NCBI RefSeq assembly: GCF_902168435.1
Contig: NZ_LR656167.1
Coordinates: forward strand, 1-64,000
DNA: 64,000 nt
Reading direction: 5' to 3'
DNA from: Bacillus marasmi
GTDB lineage: Bacteria > Bacillota > Bacilli > Bacillales > Cytobacillaceae
Shown: piece by piece, positions 53,306-61,811 of the stretch
Position numbering within the stretch: position 1 is the stretch's first letter
Layout: the number at the start of each line of letters is the position of its first letter
The notes under the pieces: generated by a model
Database searches by the model: none
Told to the model about the DNA's origin: nothing
What the model saw: only the letters and a program-made list of their open reading frames with translations
Made by a program: the position numbers and the translations under genes

Positions 53306-54529
53306 ATGAAGAAAATTACGTTTATCCATGGTGCTGACCTCCATCTAGATAGTCCGATGGTTGGATTAAGGCACTTACCAGAACCCATATTTAAAAGACT
53401 TCAGGAAAGTAGCTTTACAGCCTTCCAAAAACTGATTGATGCTGCAATACAACATCAGGTTGATTTTGTTATATTAGCAGGTGATATATTTGATGGTGAA
53501 AACCGTAGTATTCGTGCGCAATCTCGCTTCCGCAACCAGATTGACAGACTTGCACTCCACCAAATTCCTGTTTTTATTATTTATGGTAACCACGATCATT
53601 TAGATGGCAAATGGGCGAGAATGTCATTGCCAGAAAACGCCTTTGTTTTTCCGGCAACTGTTGAGGTTAAGACCATTCAATGTGAGAATGCTACAACTGT
53701 CTCATTGTATGGCTTTAGCTATCCGCATCGACATGTACATGAAAGAAGAATTGTTGAATATCAAAAAACAGGATTAGCAGATTTTCATATTGGTATTTTG
53801 CATGGACACTATGAAGGAAGCAGTGATCATGGAAAATATGCCCCATTTCAATTAACCGACCTGCTCGAAAAGCAATTCGATTATTGGGCTTTAGGTCATA
53901 TCCATAAACGTGCCGAGCTTTCGCATGAGCCTCCGATTATTTATCCAGGCAATATCCAAGGGCGCCATCGTAAAGAGGTAGGTCAAAAGGGCTGTTATTT
54001 AGCCACTTTGACTGATACAGAAAAACAACTAAATTTTATTTCATTAAGTGACATTATATGGGATGAAATTGAGATTGATGTCTCACAAGTGGAATCAATT
54101 GCTGACCTTTATCAGCTCTGTCGCGAAGAGATGAACAGGATTAGGAAAGACAGAATTGGGATACTAGTTTCACTGAAGCTTATTGGGGTTAGTCTACTTG
54201 ACAACCAAATTCAATATCTAGAGTCAGGGGAATTATTAGAATCTTTGCAGGACGAGGAAAAAGACGATGAATATTCATTTGTATGGCCGATTGAATTAGT
54301 TTTTGAAAGGAAAGTAGAGTATGCACGTAATTCATTAATGAATGAAGCTGATTTTTTTAAAGAATTATTTCAAGCCGTTGATACATATGACAATTGGGAT
54401 GAAAAAATGTCACCATTTTATCAGCAAAGTGCTGTAAGGAATTTAGAATTACATCTTTCTCAAAATGAAAAGAACCAAATAATCGAGGATGCTGAGCGTT
54501 TATTAGTGAAATGGTTAAAGCAAGATTAG
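53306..54529 (+). CDS. yhaO: SbcD-like metallophosphoesterase YhaO
   Basis: The 407-residue nuclease-type protein has the calcineurin-like motifs HGADLHLDSP, ILAGDIFDG, YGNHDH, GILHGHYEG and GHIHKRAEL, as in SbcD/Mre11. A C-terminal region (about residues 270-407) is family-specific. It probably works with the SMC-like ATPase YhaN in DNA end processing. The start has AGGAGGATA before the ATG. Confidence 0.92.
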   Translation: MKKITFIHGADLHLDSPMVGLRHLPEPIFKRLQESSFTAFQKLIDAAIQHQVDFVILAGDIFDGENRSIRAQSRFRNQIDRLALHQIPVFIIYGNHDHLDGKWARMSLPENAFVFPATVEVKTIQCENATTVSLYGFSYPHRHVHERRIVEYQKTGLADFHIGILHGHYEGSSDHGKYAPFQLTDLLEKQFDYWALGHIHKRAELSHEPPIIYPGNIQGRHRKEVGQKGCYLATLTDTEKQLNFISLSDIIWDEIEIDVSQVESIADLYQLCREEMNRIRKDRIGILVSLKLIGVSLLDNQIQYLESGELLESLQDEEKDDEYSFVWPIELVFERKVEYARNSLMNEADFFKELFQAVDTYDNWDEKMSPFYQQSAVRNLELHLSQNEKNQIIEDAERLLVKWLKQD

Positions 54530-54547
54530 TGAAGGGAGGGAACAAAA

Positions 54548-57500
54548 CTGATTATTAATGAAATACATATATACGGTTATGGGAAATTGGAGAATTTTAT
54601 TGTTAGAGATCTTGCTGAATTAACGATTTTCTATGGTGAAAACGAAGCTGGGAAATCGACGATTATGTCGTTTATCCATAGTATTCTATTTGGTTTCCCG
54701 AATAAAAATCAAACCGAATTACGATATGAGCCAAAAAAGTTTTCTAAATATGGAGGTCAACTCGTTGTCACATTTCCTACTGGAAAAGCGGTCATCGAGC
54801 GTGTCAAAGGAAAGGCTGCCGGTGATGTAAGCGTCATTTTAGAGGATGGTACTCGGGGTGGAGAAGAATTGCTGCAGCAGCTGCTATCGCACATTGATAA
54901 AAGTCTTTATCAAGCAATTTTTTCGTTTAATCTACATGGATTACAGCATATGCAAGGGATGAATAACGCCGACCTAGGCAGGTTTTTGTTTTCTACGGGA
55001 GCGCTTGGGACAGATCGGCTATTGGCTACAGAAAACTTGTTGCAAAAAGAATTAGATGCTCGTTTTAAACCAAGTGGGAAAAAGCCGATATTAAACGAAA
55101 AAATTGCGGAACTAAGGCAATTGCACAAGCAATTAAAACAAGCAGAACAATCAAATGAGAAATATTGGGTATACCTGGATGAAAAAGAGCTACTAGAGCA
55201 AAAGATTCGTAATGTTCAGCTTGAATTAGCTAATAAGCAAAGCCGGTTGGTAAAGCTAAACGAGTGGCGACGACTGTTGCCACTAATAAAAGAATCTGAG
55301 GAATTATCAGAGGAAGCCACAAGGTTAGAAAGTATTATATTTCCTGATAGTGGAGTCCAAAAATTGGATGAACTCAAATGGCGCCAACTGACATGTCAAA
55401 ATAAACTGAACCAGCTTACTTCTAAACTTTCTGAGCTTAATGTTCAGATTGAACAAAGCATGCCGAATCTTGATTTATTGAACAGTGAATTGGACATTCA
55501 TACAGCTGTTGAAAATTTGCCATTATACGAACAGCTTATTCAAGAAAATAAACAACTTGAATTACAAATAAACCAGCTAAAGCAAGATATGGAGGATATC
55601 CAGCAAACACTTCATCTAAAAATCGATGAAGAGCAGGTGTTAACCTGTAACACTAGCTTGTTTATGAAAGAAAAAACATTGCAAGCACAACGGGTACAGA
55701 TTCAGCTAAATGAGAAGAAGCATCAGCTGGACGAACAATTTTACGATTCTAAAAAGGAACTTGAACAATTAGAGGAGGCGATAAGCAAATTAAAGACCTT
55801 GCTCCTTACTGATGAAGAACGAAATGAATTAACTGATCAATTAAAACAAGGCGAGGCTCAAGTTTTGTATGAGCAAGAGCTTAACTTCGTCCAAAATCAA
55901 ATCGGTATGTTAAAGCGTCTTGCGCAAAACAATCCTAGGCAGGCAAAAGCATTACAAAATCAGCAGCATTTTAGTAAATGGATTATGATGCTTGTTTTTC
56001 TTGGTTTATCAGTTTGGAGTGTTTTTGAAGGGCTATGGTTTGTAGCGGCTGTATCAGGCTTGCTGCTTTTGTATGTAGTGATATTTCTATGGAAAATTCC
56101 TACCGAAGACGCAAATCGGTTTGAAACTGAAATAGCAGAACTTTTAGAAAAGCAAAAAGTCCTGCAAACAAAATTAGCAAAGAGCAAGCTTGATAATTTT
56201 ACAATTACAGAAGAAAGGCTTGCAAAAGACAATTCTAATCGAGAGCAGCTGCGAATCCTAAATGTTAAACGGGAGCAAAAAAATGAGCAATATGAAAAAG
56301 TGTTGATGTCCTATGAGCAGTGGGAGCATGACGTTCGGAAATCAGCACAAAGGTTAGAAGAGCTAGGTAAGGAACTTGGGGTACCTAAAGCTATCGCTCA
56401 GCACTTTATTCATGATGCTTTTCAGCTGATAGAGAAATACAAAAATGTATTAACCGAAAAGGGAAAGTTAGCGTCAAGGCAAGAATTCGTCTATAAAGAA
56501 ATAAAACAAATAGAGGCTCGACTTTCAATTCTGACCAAAAGTTTTATTGGAGAAGGAGCCCACAACATTCAAAATGCTGCATATTTGCTAAAGCAGGCAT
56601 TAAAACGCGAGCAAGAAAAAGCATTTGTTTTTCAAGAAAAAAAGCAAAAGCTAATTGAAATCGAGGCGGAAATTCAACTGCTCCAGGATGAAAAAGTACA
56701 GCTTGAGCAAGAAATGCAGCAATTATTTACACTAGCTCAAACCGAAAATGACTTAGATTTTTATAAAGCAGCAGAGCTTTTCGAACGAAAGCAATTTGTT
56801 GCCGACAGATTAACTGATTTGTGGAGACAATTAAAGGAAACAGGCGTAGACGTAAAAGAGCTTCAAAATGAAAGTGGTTTAGAGGTAGAGGTAATTGACA
56901 TGCAAATTAGCTTGCTTGAGCAGGAACAAACTGAGGCTAGTGAAGAGATTGTAGCTATTCAGGAACGACTTGCAGAGCTGAAATACCAAATTTCTCTACT
57001 TGAAGAAGGTGGAACCTATTCTGAGCTCCTGCATTTGTATAAGCTTAAACAGTCAGAGTTGAATGAAGAAGCAAAGGTCTGGGCAAAGTATGCTGTCGCA
57101 AAAGATATACTTAATATTGCAGTTGAGCGCTATAAAAATGACCGTCTCCCAAAATTGATGGAAAAGGCAGTAGGTTATTTACGCGAGTTAACAGCACATC
57201 AATATATTGATATTCATCCACAAAAAAACGGAACTGGTTTTCTCATTGAAAGCCATGATCACATTTTTTATGAGCCTAAAGAGCTTAGTCAAGCAACCTC
57301 AGAGCAAGTCTATGTTGCGCTAAGACTAGCGCTAGCGACTACACTGTATGAAAAATATCAATTTCCAATTATTATCGATGATAGCTTTGTTAACTTTGAT
57401 CATCATCGTTCTAGGAAGGTAATTGATCTAATTTGTGGGTTAACAGGACATCAAATTTTGTTTTTTACATGTCATCAGCACTTGCTATCTCATTTTCAAA

Positions 57501-57553
57501 AAGGTAAATTGATTCAACTTAAAGATTGTAACCAAAGTATGATCAAAAAATAA
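54548..57553 (+). CDS. yhaN: SbcC/Rad50-like AAA ATPase YhaN, probable CTG start
   Basis: The protein has about 1001 residues: Walker A GENEAGKSTIMSF near residue 30, long coiled coils, and a double membrane-spanning hairpin near residues 478-515 (IMMLVFLGLSVWSVFEG). A signature LSQATSEQVYVALRLALA and Walker B FPIIIDDSFVNFD lie at the C terminus. The essential first strand (INEIHIYGYGKLENF) lies before the first in-frame TTG at 54587. Only CTG at 54548 separates it from an in-frame stop at 54530, with GGGAGGG correctly spaced. It follows yhaO by 18 bp. Confidence 0.9.
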   Translation: MIINEIHIYGYGKLENFIVRDLAELTIFYGENEAGKSTIMSFIHSILFGFPNKNQTELRYEPKKFSKYGGQLVVTFPTGKAVIERVKGKAAGDVSVILEDGTRGGEELLQQLLSHIDKSLYQAIFSFNLHGLQHMQGMNNADLGRFLFSTGALGTDRLLATENLLQKELDARFKPSGKKPILNEKIAELRQLHKQLKQAEQSNEKYWVYLDEKELLEQKIRNVQLELANKQSRLVKLNEWRRLLPLIKESEELSEEATRLESIIFPDSGVQKLDELKWRQLTCQNKLNQLTSKLSELNVQIEQSMPNLDLLNSELDIHTAVENLPLYEQLIQENKQLELQINQLKQDMEDIQQTLHLKIDEEQVLTCNTSLFMKEKTLQAQRVQIQLNEKKHQLDEQFYDSKKELEQLEEAISKLKTLLLTDEERNELTDQLKQGEAQVLYEQELNFVQNQIGMLKRLAQNNPRQAKALQNQQHFSKWIMMLVFLGLSVWSVFEGLWFVAAVSGLLLLYVVIFLWKIPTEDANRFETEIAELLEKQKVLQTKLAKSKLDNFTITEERLAKDNSNREQLRILNVKREQKNEQYEKVLMSYEQWEHDVRKSAQRLEELGKELGVPKAIAQHFIHDAFQLIEKYKNVLTEKGKLASRQEFVYKEIKQIEARLSILTKSFIGEGAHNIQNAAYLLKQALKREQEKAFVFQEKKQKLIEIEAEIQLLQDEKVQLEQEMQQLFTLAQTENDLDFYKAAELFERKQFVADRLTDLWRQLKETGVDVKELQNESGLEVEVIDMQISLLEQEQTEASEEIVAIQERLAELKYQISLLEEGGTYSELLHLYKLKQSELNEEAKVWAKYAVAKDILNIAVERYKNDRLPKLMEKAVGYLRELTAHQYIDIHPQKNGTGFLIESHDHIFYEPKELSQATSEQVYVALRLALATTLYEKYQFPIIIDDSFVNFDHHRSRKVIDLICGLTGHQILFFTCHQHLLSHFQKGKLIQLKDCNQSMIKK

Positions 57554-57626
57554 TGTAATTTTTTATGTAAACCGGGCATATGATGTAGAAACAATAGGAC
57601 AACCATATACCAGAGAGGTGAAATAA

Positions 57627-57818
57627 ATGATTATTCCAATTTGGGTTTACTTTGTGGTCACTGGGATCATAATTAGTGCATTTATGGCTGTAAAAACGGG
57701 TAGGGAAGAGCGGCAGTTTGAACAGGAAATGATTGAACGTGAAGGAGATATTTATATGCAGCGCCTTGAAACGGAAAAAGAGCAGCGCAAGCAAAACGTT
57801 CATGGGGCTGAAGGTTAA
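57627..57818 (+). CDS. yhaL: YhaL family small membrane protein
   Basis: The 63-residue protein has one N-terminal membrane span (about residues 2-20) and a charged cytosolic tail (EERQFEQEMIEREGDIYMQRLETEKEQRK). This agrees with YhaL, which lies before prsA in Bacillus. In B. subtilis yhaM lies between yhaN and this gene; here only 73 bp separate them. Ribosome site AGAGAGGTGA. Confidence 0.78.
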   Translation: MIIPIWVYFVVTGIIISAFMAVKTGREERQFEQEMIEREGDIYMQRLETEKEQRKQNVHGAEG

Positions 57819-57834
57819 AGTTGGAAATCATAAG

Positions 57835-57865
57835 GAAAGGACCTGAAAATTTTCAGGTCCTTTTG
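57835..57865. terminator. bidirectional terminator between yhaL and prsA
   Basis: AAAGGACCTGAAAA and TTTTCAGGTCCTTT form a perfect stem. Confidence 0.93.
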
Positions 57866-57866
57866 C

Positions 57867-58733
57867 TTATTTTGCTGTTCCTGCTGTAGTTCCGTGAGAG
57901 ATAACGCCTTCAAGGTCTTTATCCTCGATTTTAACGTTTGCACCCTTAATTTCTTTGTCTAAAACTTTTTGGATAGTTTCTGAGTCAAGTTTGGTTAATT
58001 TTACTTGATATTCAACTTCTTTTTTCATGTCTTCGTAAGATTTCTTTTCTTTTTTATCAGTTAATTGGATAACGTGCCAACCGTGTTCTGATTTTACAGG
58101 TGCACTAATTTCATCTTTTTTAAGCGCATATGCAGCTGTTTCAAATTCTGGCACCATAGCACCAGTACCAAACCAGCCTAAATCTCCGCCATTATCCTTT
58201 GAACCAGGGTCTGTAGAGTATTCTTTGGCTAAATCTTCAAATTTAGCTCCACCATCAAGCTTCGCTTTTACTTCCTTCGCTTTATCTTCGCTGTCAACTA
58301 AAATATGACGAGCCTTAATTTCAGGCTTTAGATTTTCGTAGTATTCTTTCATTTCCTTTTCGCTTGCTTTAACTTCTTTTAAACCTGCTTTTTCAATTAA
58401 AAGCTGTGGTTTTAATAATTCCTTTAGTTCTTTTTCGTCTTTCAGTCCATTTTGAGCAAGTAGCATATCAAAGCTTGCACCTGCTTGGTCCTTAATATCT
58501 TTTACCTTTTTGTCTAATTCATCATCAGATACTTTGTAGTTTTTAGAAAGAACTTTTGTATATAGTAATTCTTGAAGGACTGCTTCACCGTACTGATCCT
58601 TCATTGCTTCATATAGCTCGTCCTTCGTAATATCGCCAGCGTCAGTTTTTACAATTGTTTCTGAGGTGCCACCGCAGGCAGATAATCCAATAACCCCAGC
58701 CGCTAAGGAAAGGGATAGAATCCATTTTTTCAT
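57867..58733 (-). CDS. prsA: PrsA foldase lipoprotein (parvulin PPIase)
   Basis: The 288-residue lipoprotein has signal and lipobox LSACGG (Cys20), then a chaperone N-region, a parvulin-type PPIase domain (about residues 132-225: IKARHILVDSEDKAKEV, GSKDNGGDLGWF, GWHVIQLTDKKE) and a C-terminal helical part. PrsA folds secreted proteins outside the membrane. The ATG at 58733 behind AGGAGTG is the start; Hpr, encoded nearby, is a known regulator of exoprotease functions. Confidence 0.95.
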   Translation of the reverse strand: MKKWILSLSLAAGVIGLSACGGTSETIVKTDAGDITKDELYEAMKDQYGEAVLQELLYTKVLSKNYKVSDDELDKKVKDIKDQAGASFDMLLAQNGLKDEKELKELLKPQLLIEKAGLKEVKASEKEMKEYYENLKPEIKARHILVDSEDKAKEVKAKLDGGAKFEDLAKEYSTDPGSKDNGGDLGWFGTGAMVPEFETAAYALKKDEISAPVKSEHGWHVIQLTDKKEKKSYEDMKKEVEYQVKLTKLDSETIQKVLDKEIKGANVKIEDKDLEGVISHGTTAGTAK

Positions 58734-59069
58734 GTTGAACACTCCTAAATAGTAAATTCTGTGATTTTAGACCACAGCTTTTACTATAACATAAATCGAA
58801 AATAGAATAAAAATTATTATCGTAAATCTCTGTGAAAATCGGAAAAAATTAGGTATTTGGCTTACCCAAAAAGTCAGTTCTACATATGATAAAGGGAATA
58901 GATAATTGGATGCAAAATCTCAAGGGCAATTCAATTACATCTATTCGGGATAACCCTCAGGTGTTCATTCAGTGCTATTTGGAAATTTAGCCATATCGGG
59001 ATAATTGCCTAAACGAAATCGTCCCAAGTTGAATAGTATAGGGTAGCTAACCTAAAAGGGGGTGTTAAA
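58734..59069. other. intergenic region between prsA and the YjcZ genes
   Basis: This 336-bp region must contain the prsA promoter (TATAGT-like -10 on the minus strand near 58785) and the promoter of the first YjcZ gene. Two CGGGATAA copies at 58946-58953 and 58997-59004 are 51 bp apart; their meaning is unknown. No gene is seen. Confidence 0.5.
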
Positions 59070-59153
59070 ATGGGTGCAGGTTACGGTGGCGGCTTCGCGT
59101 TAATCGTTGTGTTGTTCATTTTATTAATCATTGTTGGCGCAGCATGGCTATAA
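59070..59153 (+). CDS. YjcZ-family sporulation peptide (27 aa)
   Basis: The peptide consists of a Gly-rich start (MGAGYGGGFA) and a hydrophobic helix ending IVGAAWL, the hallmark of YjcZ/sporulation small membrane peptides (TIGR01732-like). An AAAGGGGGTG site precedes it. A second copy lies 60 bp downstream. Function in the spore is not defined. Confidence 0.88.
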   Translation: MGAGYGGGFALIVVLFILLIIVGAAWL

Positions 59154-59213
59154 TTCAATCTTAATTCACATGGTAATAAAACCGTGTGGTTAAATTAAAA
59201 GGAGGAATTCAAT

Positions 59214-59309
59214 ATGTCCGGAGGTCATGGCGGATTTTACGGTGGAGGGTTTGCCCTTCTAGTGGTTCTTTTCATTCTATTGATTATTATTGGAGCAGCT
59301 TGGCTATAA
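59214..59309 (+). CDS. YjcZ-family sporulation peptide (31 aa)
   Basis: The peptide starts MSGGHGGFYGGGFA and ends with a hydrophobic helix closing IIGAAWL. It is a clear paralogue of the peptide at 59070-59153. An AAAAGGAGG site is present. The tandem arrangement suggests co-expression late in sporulation. Confidence 0.88.
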   Translation: MSGGHGGFYGGGFALLVVLFILLIIIGAAWL

Positions 59310-59341
59310 GCTGGTTGACTTCAACAAAAAATTAAATGAAC

Positions 59342-59372
59342 GAGAGGCTGCCGATTTAGGTTAGCCTCTTTA
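59342..59372. terminator. hairpin terminator after the YjcZ pair
   Basis: GAGGCT and AGCCTC pair around a 13-nt loop, with TTTAT after. The opposite side may serve the convergent small gene. Confidence 0.65.
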
Positions 59373-59376
59373 TCTG

Positions 59377-59559
59377 TTAGGCGAATAAAATTTCGATATA
59401 TGAGGTAATTAACAAAATGGTAACCAAAATATTAATGGTTCGGAATATGGATGGTTGGCGCTCAATTGGGATTTCACGTTGTAAACAAAGTGAATTGGTT
59501 AGGGTATTAATATAGAATAGTATAAACACAGCAAGTAAAATAAAAATGGAGATCAACAA
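59377..59559 (-). CDS. small two-TM membrane protein
   Basis: The 60-residue protein starts at TTG behind GGGAGG at 7 nt. It has an N-terminal span (about residues 2-18) and a C-terminal span (about 42-58) linked by a basic segment (REIPIERQPSI). The family is not recognised. It is convergent with the YjcZ genes. Confidence 0.5.
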   Translation of the reverse strand: MLISIFILLAVFILFYINTLTNSLCLQREIPIERQPSIFRTINILVTILLITSYIEILFA

Positions 59560-59595
59560 CGATTCCCTCCCCAGTTAATAAATAATTTAGCTAAT

Positions 59596-59635
59596 TGTCT
59601 AGCTCCAGCGCCTAGGCAAGGCGCTTCCGCTTTTC
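59596..59635 (-). repeat. short copy of the GAAAAGCGGAAGCG / AGCTAGACA repeat
   Basis: Read on the minus strand it runs from GAAAAGCGGAAGCG to CGCTGGAGCTAGACA with only about a dozen bases between. The ends are the same as in the 117-bp copy at 17285-17401, showing a deletion form. Confidence 0.65.
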
Positions 59636-59818
59636 TTGTATTTTACATGAATAAAGCAAAAAAAGATAGTGCAAATGGTACTAATACAAGGTATGGAGGG
59701 GGATTAACATTTTCAATAAAAAGGTTGTTAATGAAAAAATTGGTTATTTTATGTTATAACTATAGTGTTGATAGTTTGTTAAAGAAATATTTTATTCGGG
59801 GGAAATGAGGTATTGTCA

Positions 59819-60154
59819 ATGAATCATGAGGATTTTATACAAAGGTTACTGAGGCTGGAATACCACCAACAGCTTTTATTAAATATGGTAGGAAATACGA
59901 AACAGCAATTCTTCAAGCTTGTCATTAAAAAATCATTGAGCGAGGAGGAGGTAGAGGCCTTCTTTGAACTGTGTGAAAACTTGAGCATTGAACTCGATGA
60001 ACAAAAAGCGGAAGGATTTGTTCATTTCAATCCGCTTTTGGTCAAATTCAAAGAAGGCTTACATCCTAACCTCCGGGTCGATGAAGTAATACAAGCATGT
60101 CTAACTCAACAATTATATACCCCTTTGATGGCAGAACTTAGCAAATATTTGTAA
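59819..60154 (+). CDS. yhaI: YhaI family protein (DUF1878)
   Basis: The 111-residue soluble helical protein lies convergent to hpr, as yhaI does in B. subtilis, and shows the family's character (RLEYHQQLLLNMVGN, LSEEEVEAFFELCENLS). The start is ATG 59819 after GAGGT; a TTG at 59813 is an alternative. The stop codons of yhaI and hpr are adjacent. Function unknown. Confidence 0.78.
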   Translation: MNHEDFIQRLLRLEYHQQLLLNMVGNTKQQFFKLVIKKSLSEEEVEAFFELCENLSIELDEQKAEGFVHFNPLLVKFKEGLHPNLRVDEVIQACLTQQLYTPLMAELSKYL

Positions 60155-60787
60155 CTAGACGAACTCTTTTTCTGTAGATGGATCAGTTAAAGTATCTGTT
60201 GAGTTATCTGTTGCATTATTAATCTTGGAATCTCGTTTCTTGAGTTTCCCTTCTTCTTCTACATAATCCTGCTCGACATTATTAAATGAGCGTTCAAAAA
60301 TGTCCATGAAATCATCGCCATAAATATTCCGGACAATGGCCATCATTTCGATGATGTCTGGAAACTTTCCGTAAAGCTCTTTTAATGGCATTGCCCCTGT
60401 AAATGTCGCATTTTGAGTAGGATCGTAGTTTTCCATCAAACGTAGGAAAATTTCCTCTCCCTCTGGAGTAAGCTCGATATACGTATTTCGTTTATCAGTT
60501 TCCTTTTTTGAAAATTTCAAAAGGCCCCTTTCTTCTAATTTTTTCGAAAAGTTAAACGCTGTTGATACATGCATCACTCCAAATTTCGCTACATCCGAAA
60601 TTGAAGCACCATGTAAATGGTAAGCAATCCATAAAATATGGTGCTCGTTGATGTTTAAGTCAAAAGGCTTAATCCATTGCTGCCAATCCTTCTCAACCGA
60701 TTTCCACAGTGCCTTGCTTAACTGGGCAATCCTTTGACTAAAAAGCATCGCTTCTTTCATTGAATACTGTTTTTCCGCCATCCCCAT
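60155..60787 (-). CDS. hpr: transition-state regulator Hpr (ScoC), MarR family
   Basis: The protein has about 210 residues. The winged-helix core ([55 protein letters not shown]) is nearly identical to B. subtilis Hpr as I recall it. Hpr represses exoprotease and sporulation genes. An acidic, low-complexity tail ([20 protein letters not shown]) is variable. Start ATG 60787 or 60781; AGGTG lies just upstream. Confidence 0.93.
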   Translation of the reverse strand: MGMAEKQYSMKEAMLFSQRIAQLSKALWKSVEKDWQQWIKPFDLNINEHHILWIAYHLHGASISDVAKFGVMHVSTAFNFSKKLEERGLLKFSKKETDKRNTYIELTPEGEEIFLRLMENYDPTQNATFTGAMPLKELYGKFPDIIEMMAIVRNIYGDDFMDIFERSFNNVEQDYVEEEGKLKKRDSKINNATDNSTDTLTDPSTEKEFV

Positions 60788-61033
60788 TTTCACCTACTTT
60801 TTATTTCTCTACTGTTATTATGCCAATAAAACAAAAATTAATAAAGTAAATTTGCACAATTTTTTGAAATATTATTCTGCATATTTTGCCTTATTAATCC
60901 ATTTTATCGCGCGCCAAATAATTTAAATTTTCACACTATATTAAATTTCGTTCTTTATAAAGGAATTCCTGCTTTTCTCGCAATGTTTAATAAAAGAATT
61001 TCAATAAAATGCAAGAAATTCCAACTTCATACA

Positions 61034-61066
61034 AAAAAAGAACTCGTAACACGTACGAGCTCTTAA
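61034..61066 (-). terminator. terminator of trpP
   Basis: On the minus strand AAGAGCTCGTAC and ACGAGTTCTT pair imperfectly (short GTGTT loop) and are followed by seven T. Confidence 0.82.
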
Positions 61067-61075
61067 CGTAATGTA

Positions 61076-61603
61076 TTATGCATTTAATGCTGCTTCTGAT
61101 ATGTTTGTACGTTTAACAATTGATTTTGCAATTGGGTACAGGATGACCATGGCAGCTGTATTAAATGCTGCGGCTGGAAGAACAACTGCTGCAAATAATC
61201 CAACGAATGGACCAGGTAATCCAACGATAAAGTTAGCAGATCCTAAAAAGACAAGGCCACTAACAAGGGTACCGATAACCGTTAATGCGCCGATACCAAA
61301 TACTGAAAATCTTAATTTACCAAAAGCAATCAGTAAACCAAAGACAACAAAGGATGTCACAGCCTTATCAATGATGTTGGGGAATAAACCACCAGGGAAT
61401 GTTGTGGTAAGTCCGGAAATAATGCCGGTAACAAGACCTAATAAGAGTACGCTCTTTTTCTCAGGAAATAGGATAATCCCAAGAAACATCATGGTAAGCA
61501 TCATATCTGGCTTCATTCCTAGGAAAAAACCTGGTATTACCGTGTGTAACACGGCACCCATCCCAACTAATAATGACAATGCGACAAGGTTTTTCGTATT
61601 CAA
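61076..61603 (-). CDS. trpP: tryptophan transporter TrpP (YhaG)
   Basis: The 175-residue protein has about five spans of the ECF/TrpP-type fold (PGFFLGMKPDMMLTMMFLGIILFP, IIDKAVTSFVVFGLLIAF). It mediates tryptophan uptake in Bacillus. It starts at TTG, and its ribosome site lies inside a run of GAG/TAG triplets, the binding pattern of TRAP, so its translation should be shut off by tryptophan. It lies between hpr and serC as in B. subtilis. Confidence 0.9.
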   Translation of the reverse strand: MNTKNLVALSLLVGMGAVLHTVIPGFFLGMKPDMMLTMMFLGIILFPEKKSVLLLGLVTGIISGLTTTFPGGLFPNIIDKAVTSFVVFGLLIAFGKLRFSVFGIGALTVIGTLVSGLVFLGSANFIVGLPGPFVGLFAAVVLPAAAFNTAAMVILYPIAKSIVKRTNISEAALNA

Positions 61604-61605
61604 TT

Positions 61606-61653
61606 CTCATCTCTCCTCAACTATTCTAAACTATTATCTAAAAACCTCTCCTA
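61606..61653 (-). promoter_or_regulatory. TRAP (MtrB) binding site over the trpP ribosome site
   Basis: Read on the minus strand there are nine (G/T)AG triplets. Six consecutive ones (TAG, TAG, TAG, GAG, GAG, GAG) each have exactly 2-nt spacers, and three more lie upstream at slightly longer spacing. They cover the Shine-Dalgarno sequence and end 3 nt before the TTG start, so Trp-bound TRAP would block ribosomes. Confidence 0.85.
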
Positions 61654-61714
61654 CAGTGCACTCATTGCCTGCAGCGAAAAGCTTTAAATTATTATAGCAT
61701 ACTATGATAAAAAA

Positions 61715-61763
61715 ATTAAAGAAAAAATGCTTCTCATAGACTATACCTGTCTATGAGAAGCAT
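61715..61763 (-). terminator. terminator of serC
   Basis: ATGCTTCTCATAGAC and GTCTATGAGAAGCAT form a perfect 15-bp stem with a 7-nt loop; on the minus strand a T run follows. Confidence 0.93.
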
Positions 61764-61811
61764 CTTAACGTATACAATTAGCTTGTATTAATTAATAATT
61801 AGGGTCACGAA

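Noticed and set aside
61071-61697. 208-residue plus-strand frame opposite trpP
   Set aside because: It is the antisense shadow of trpP, which has clear homology and a TRAP-controlled ribosome site.
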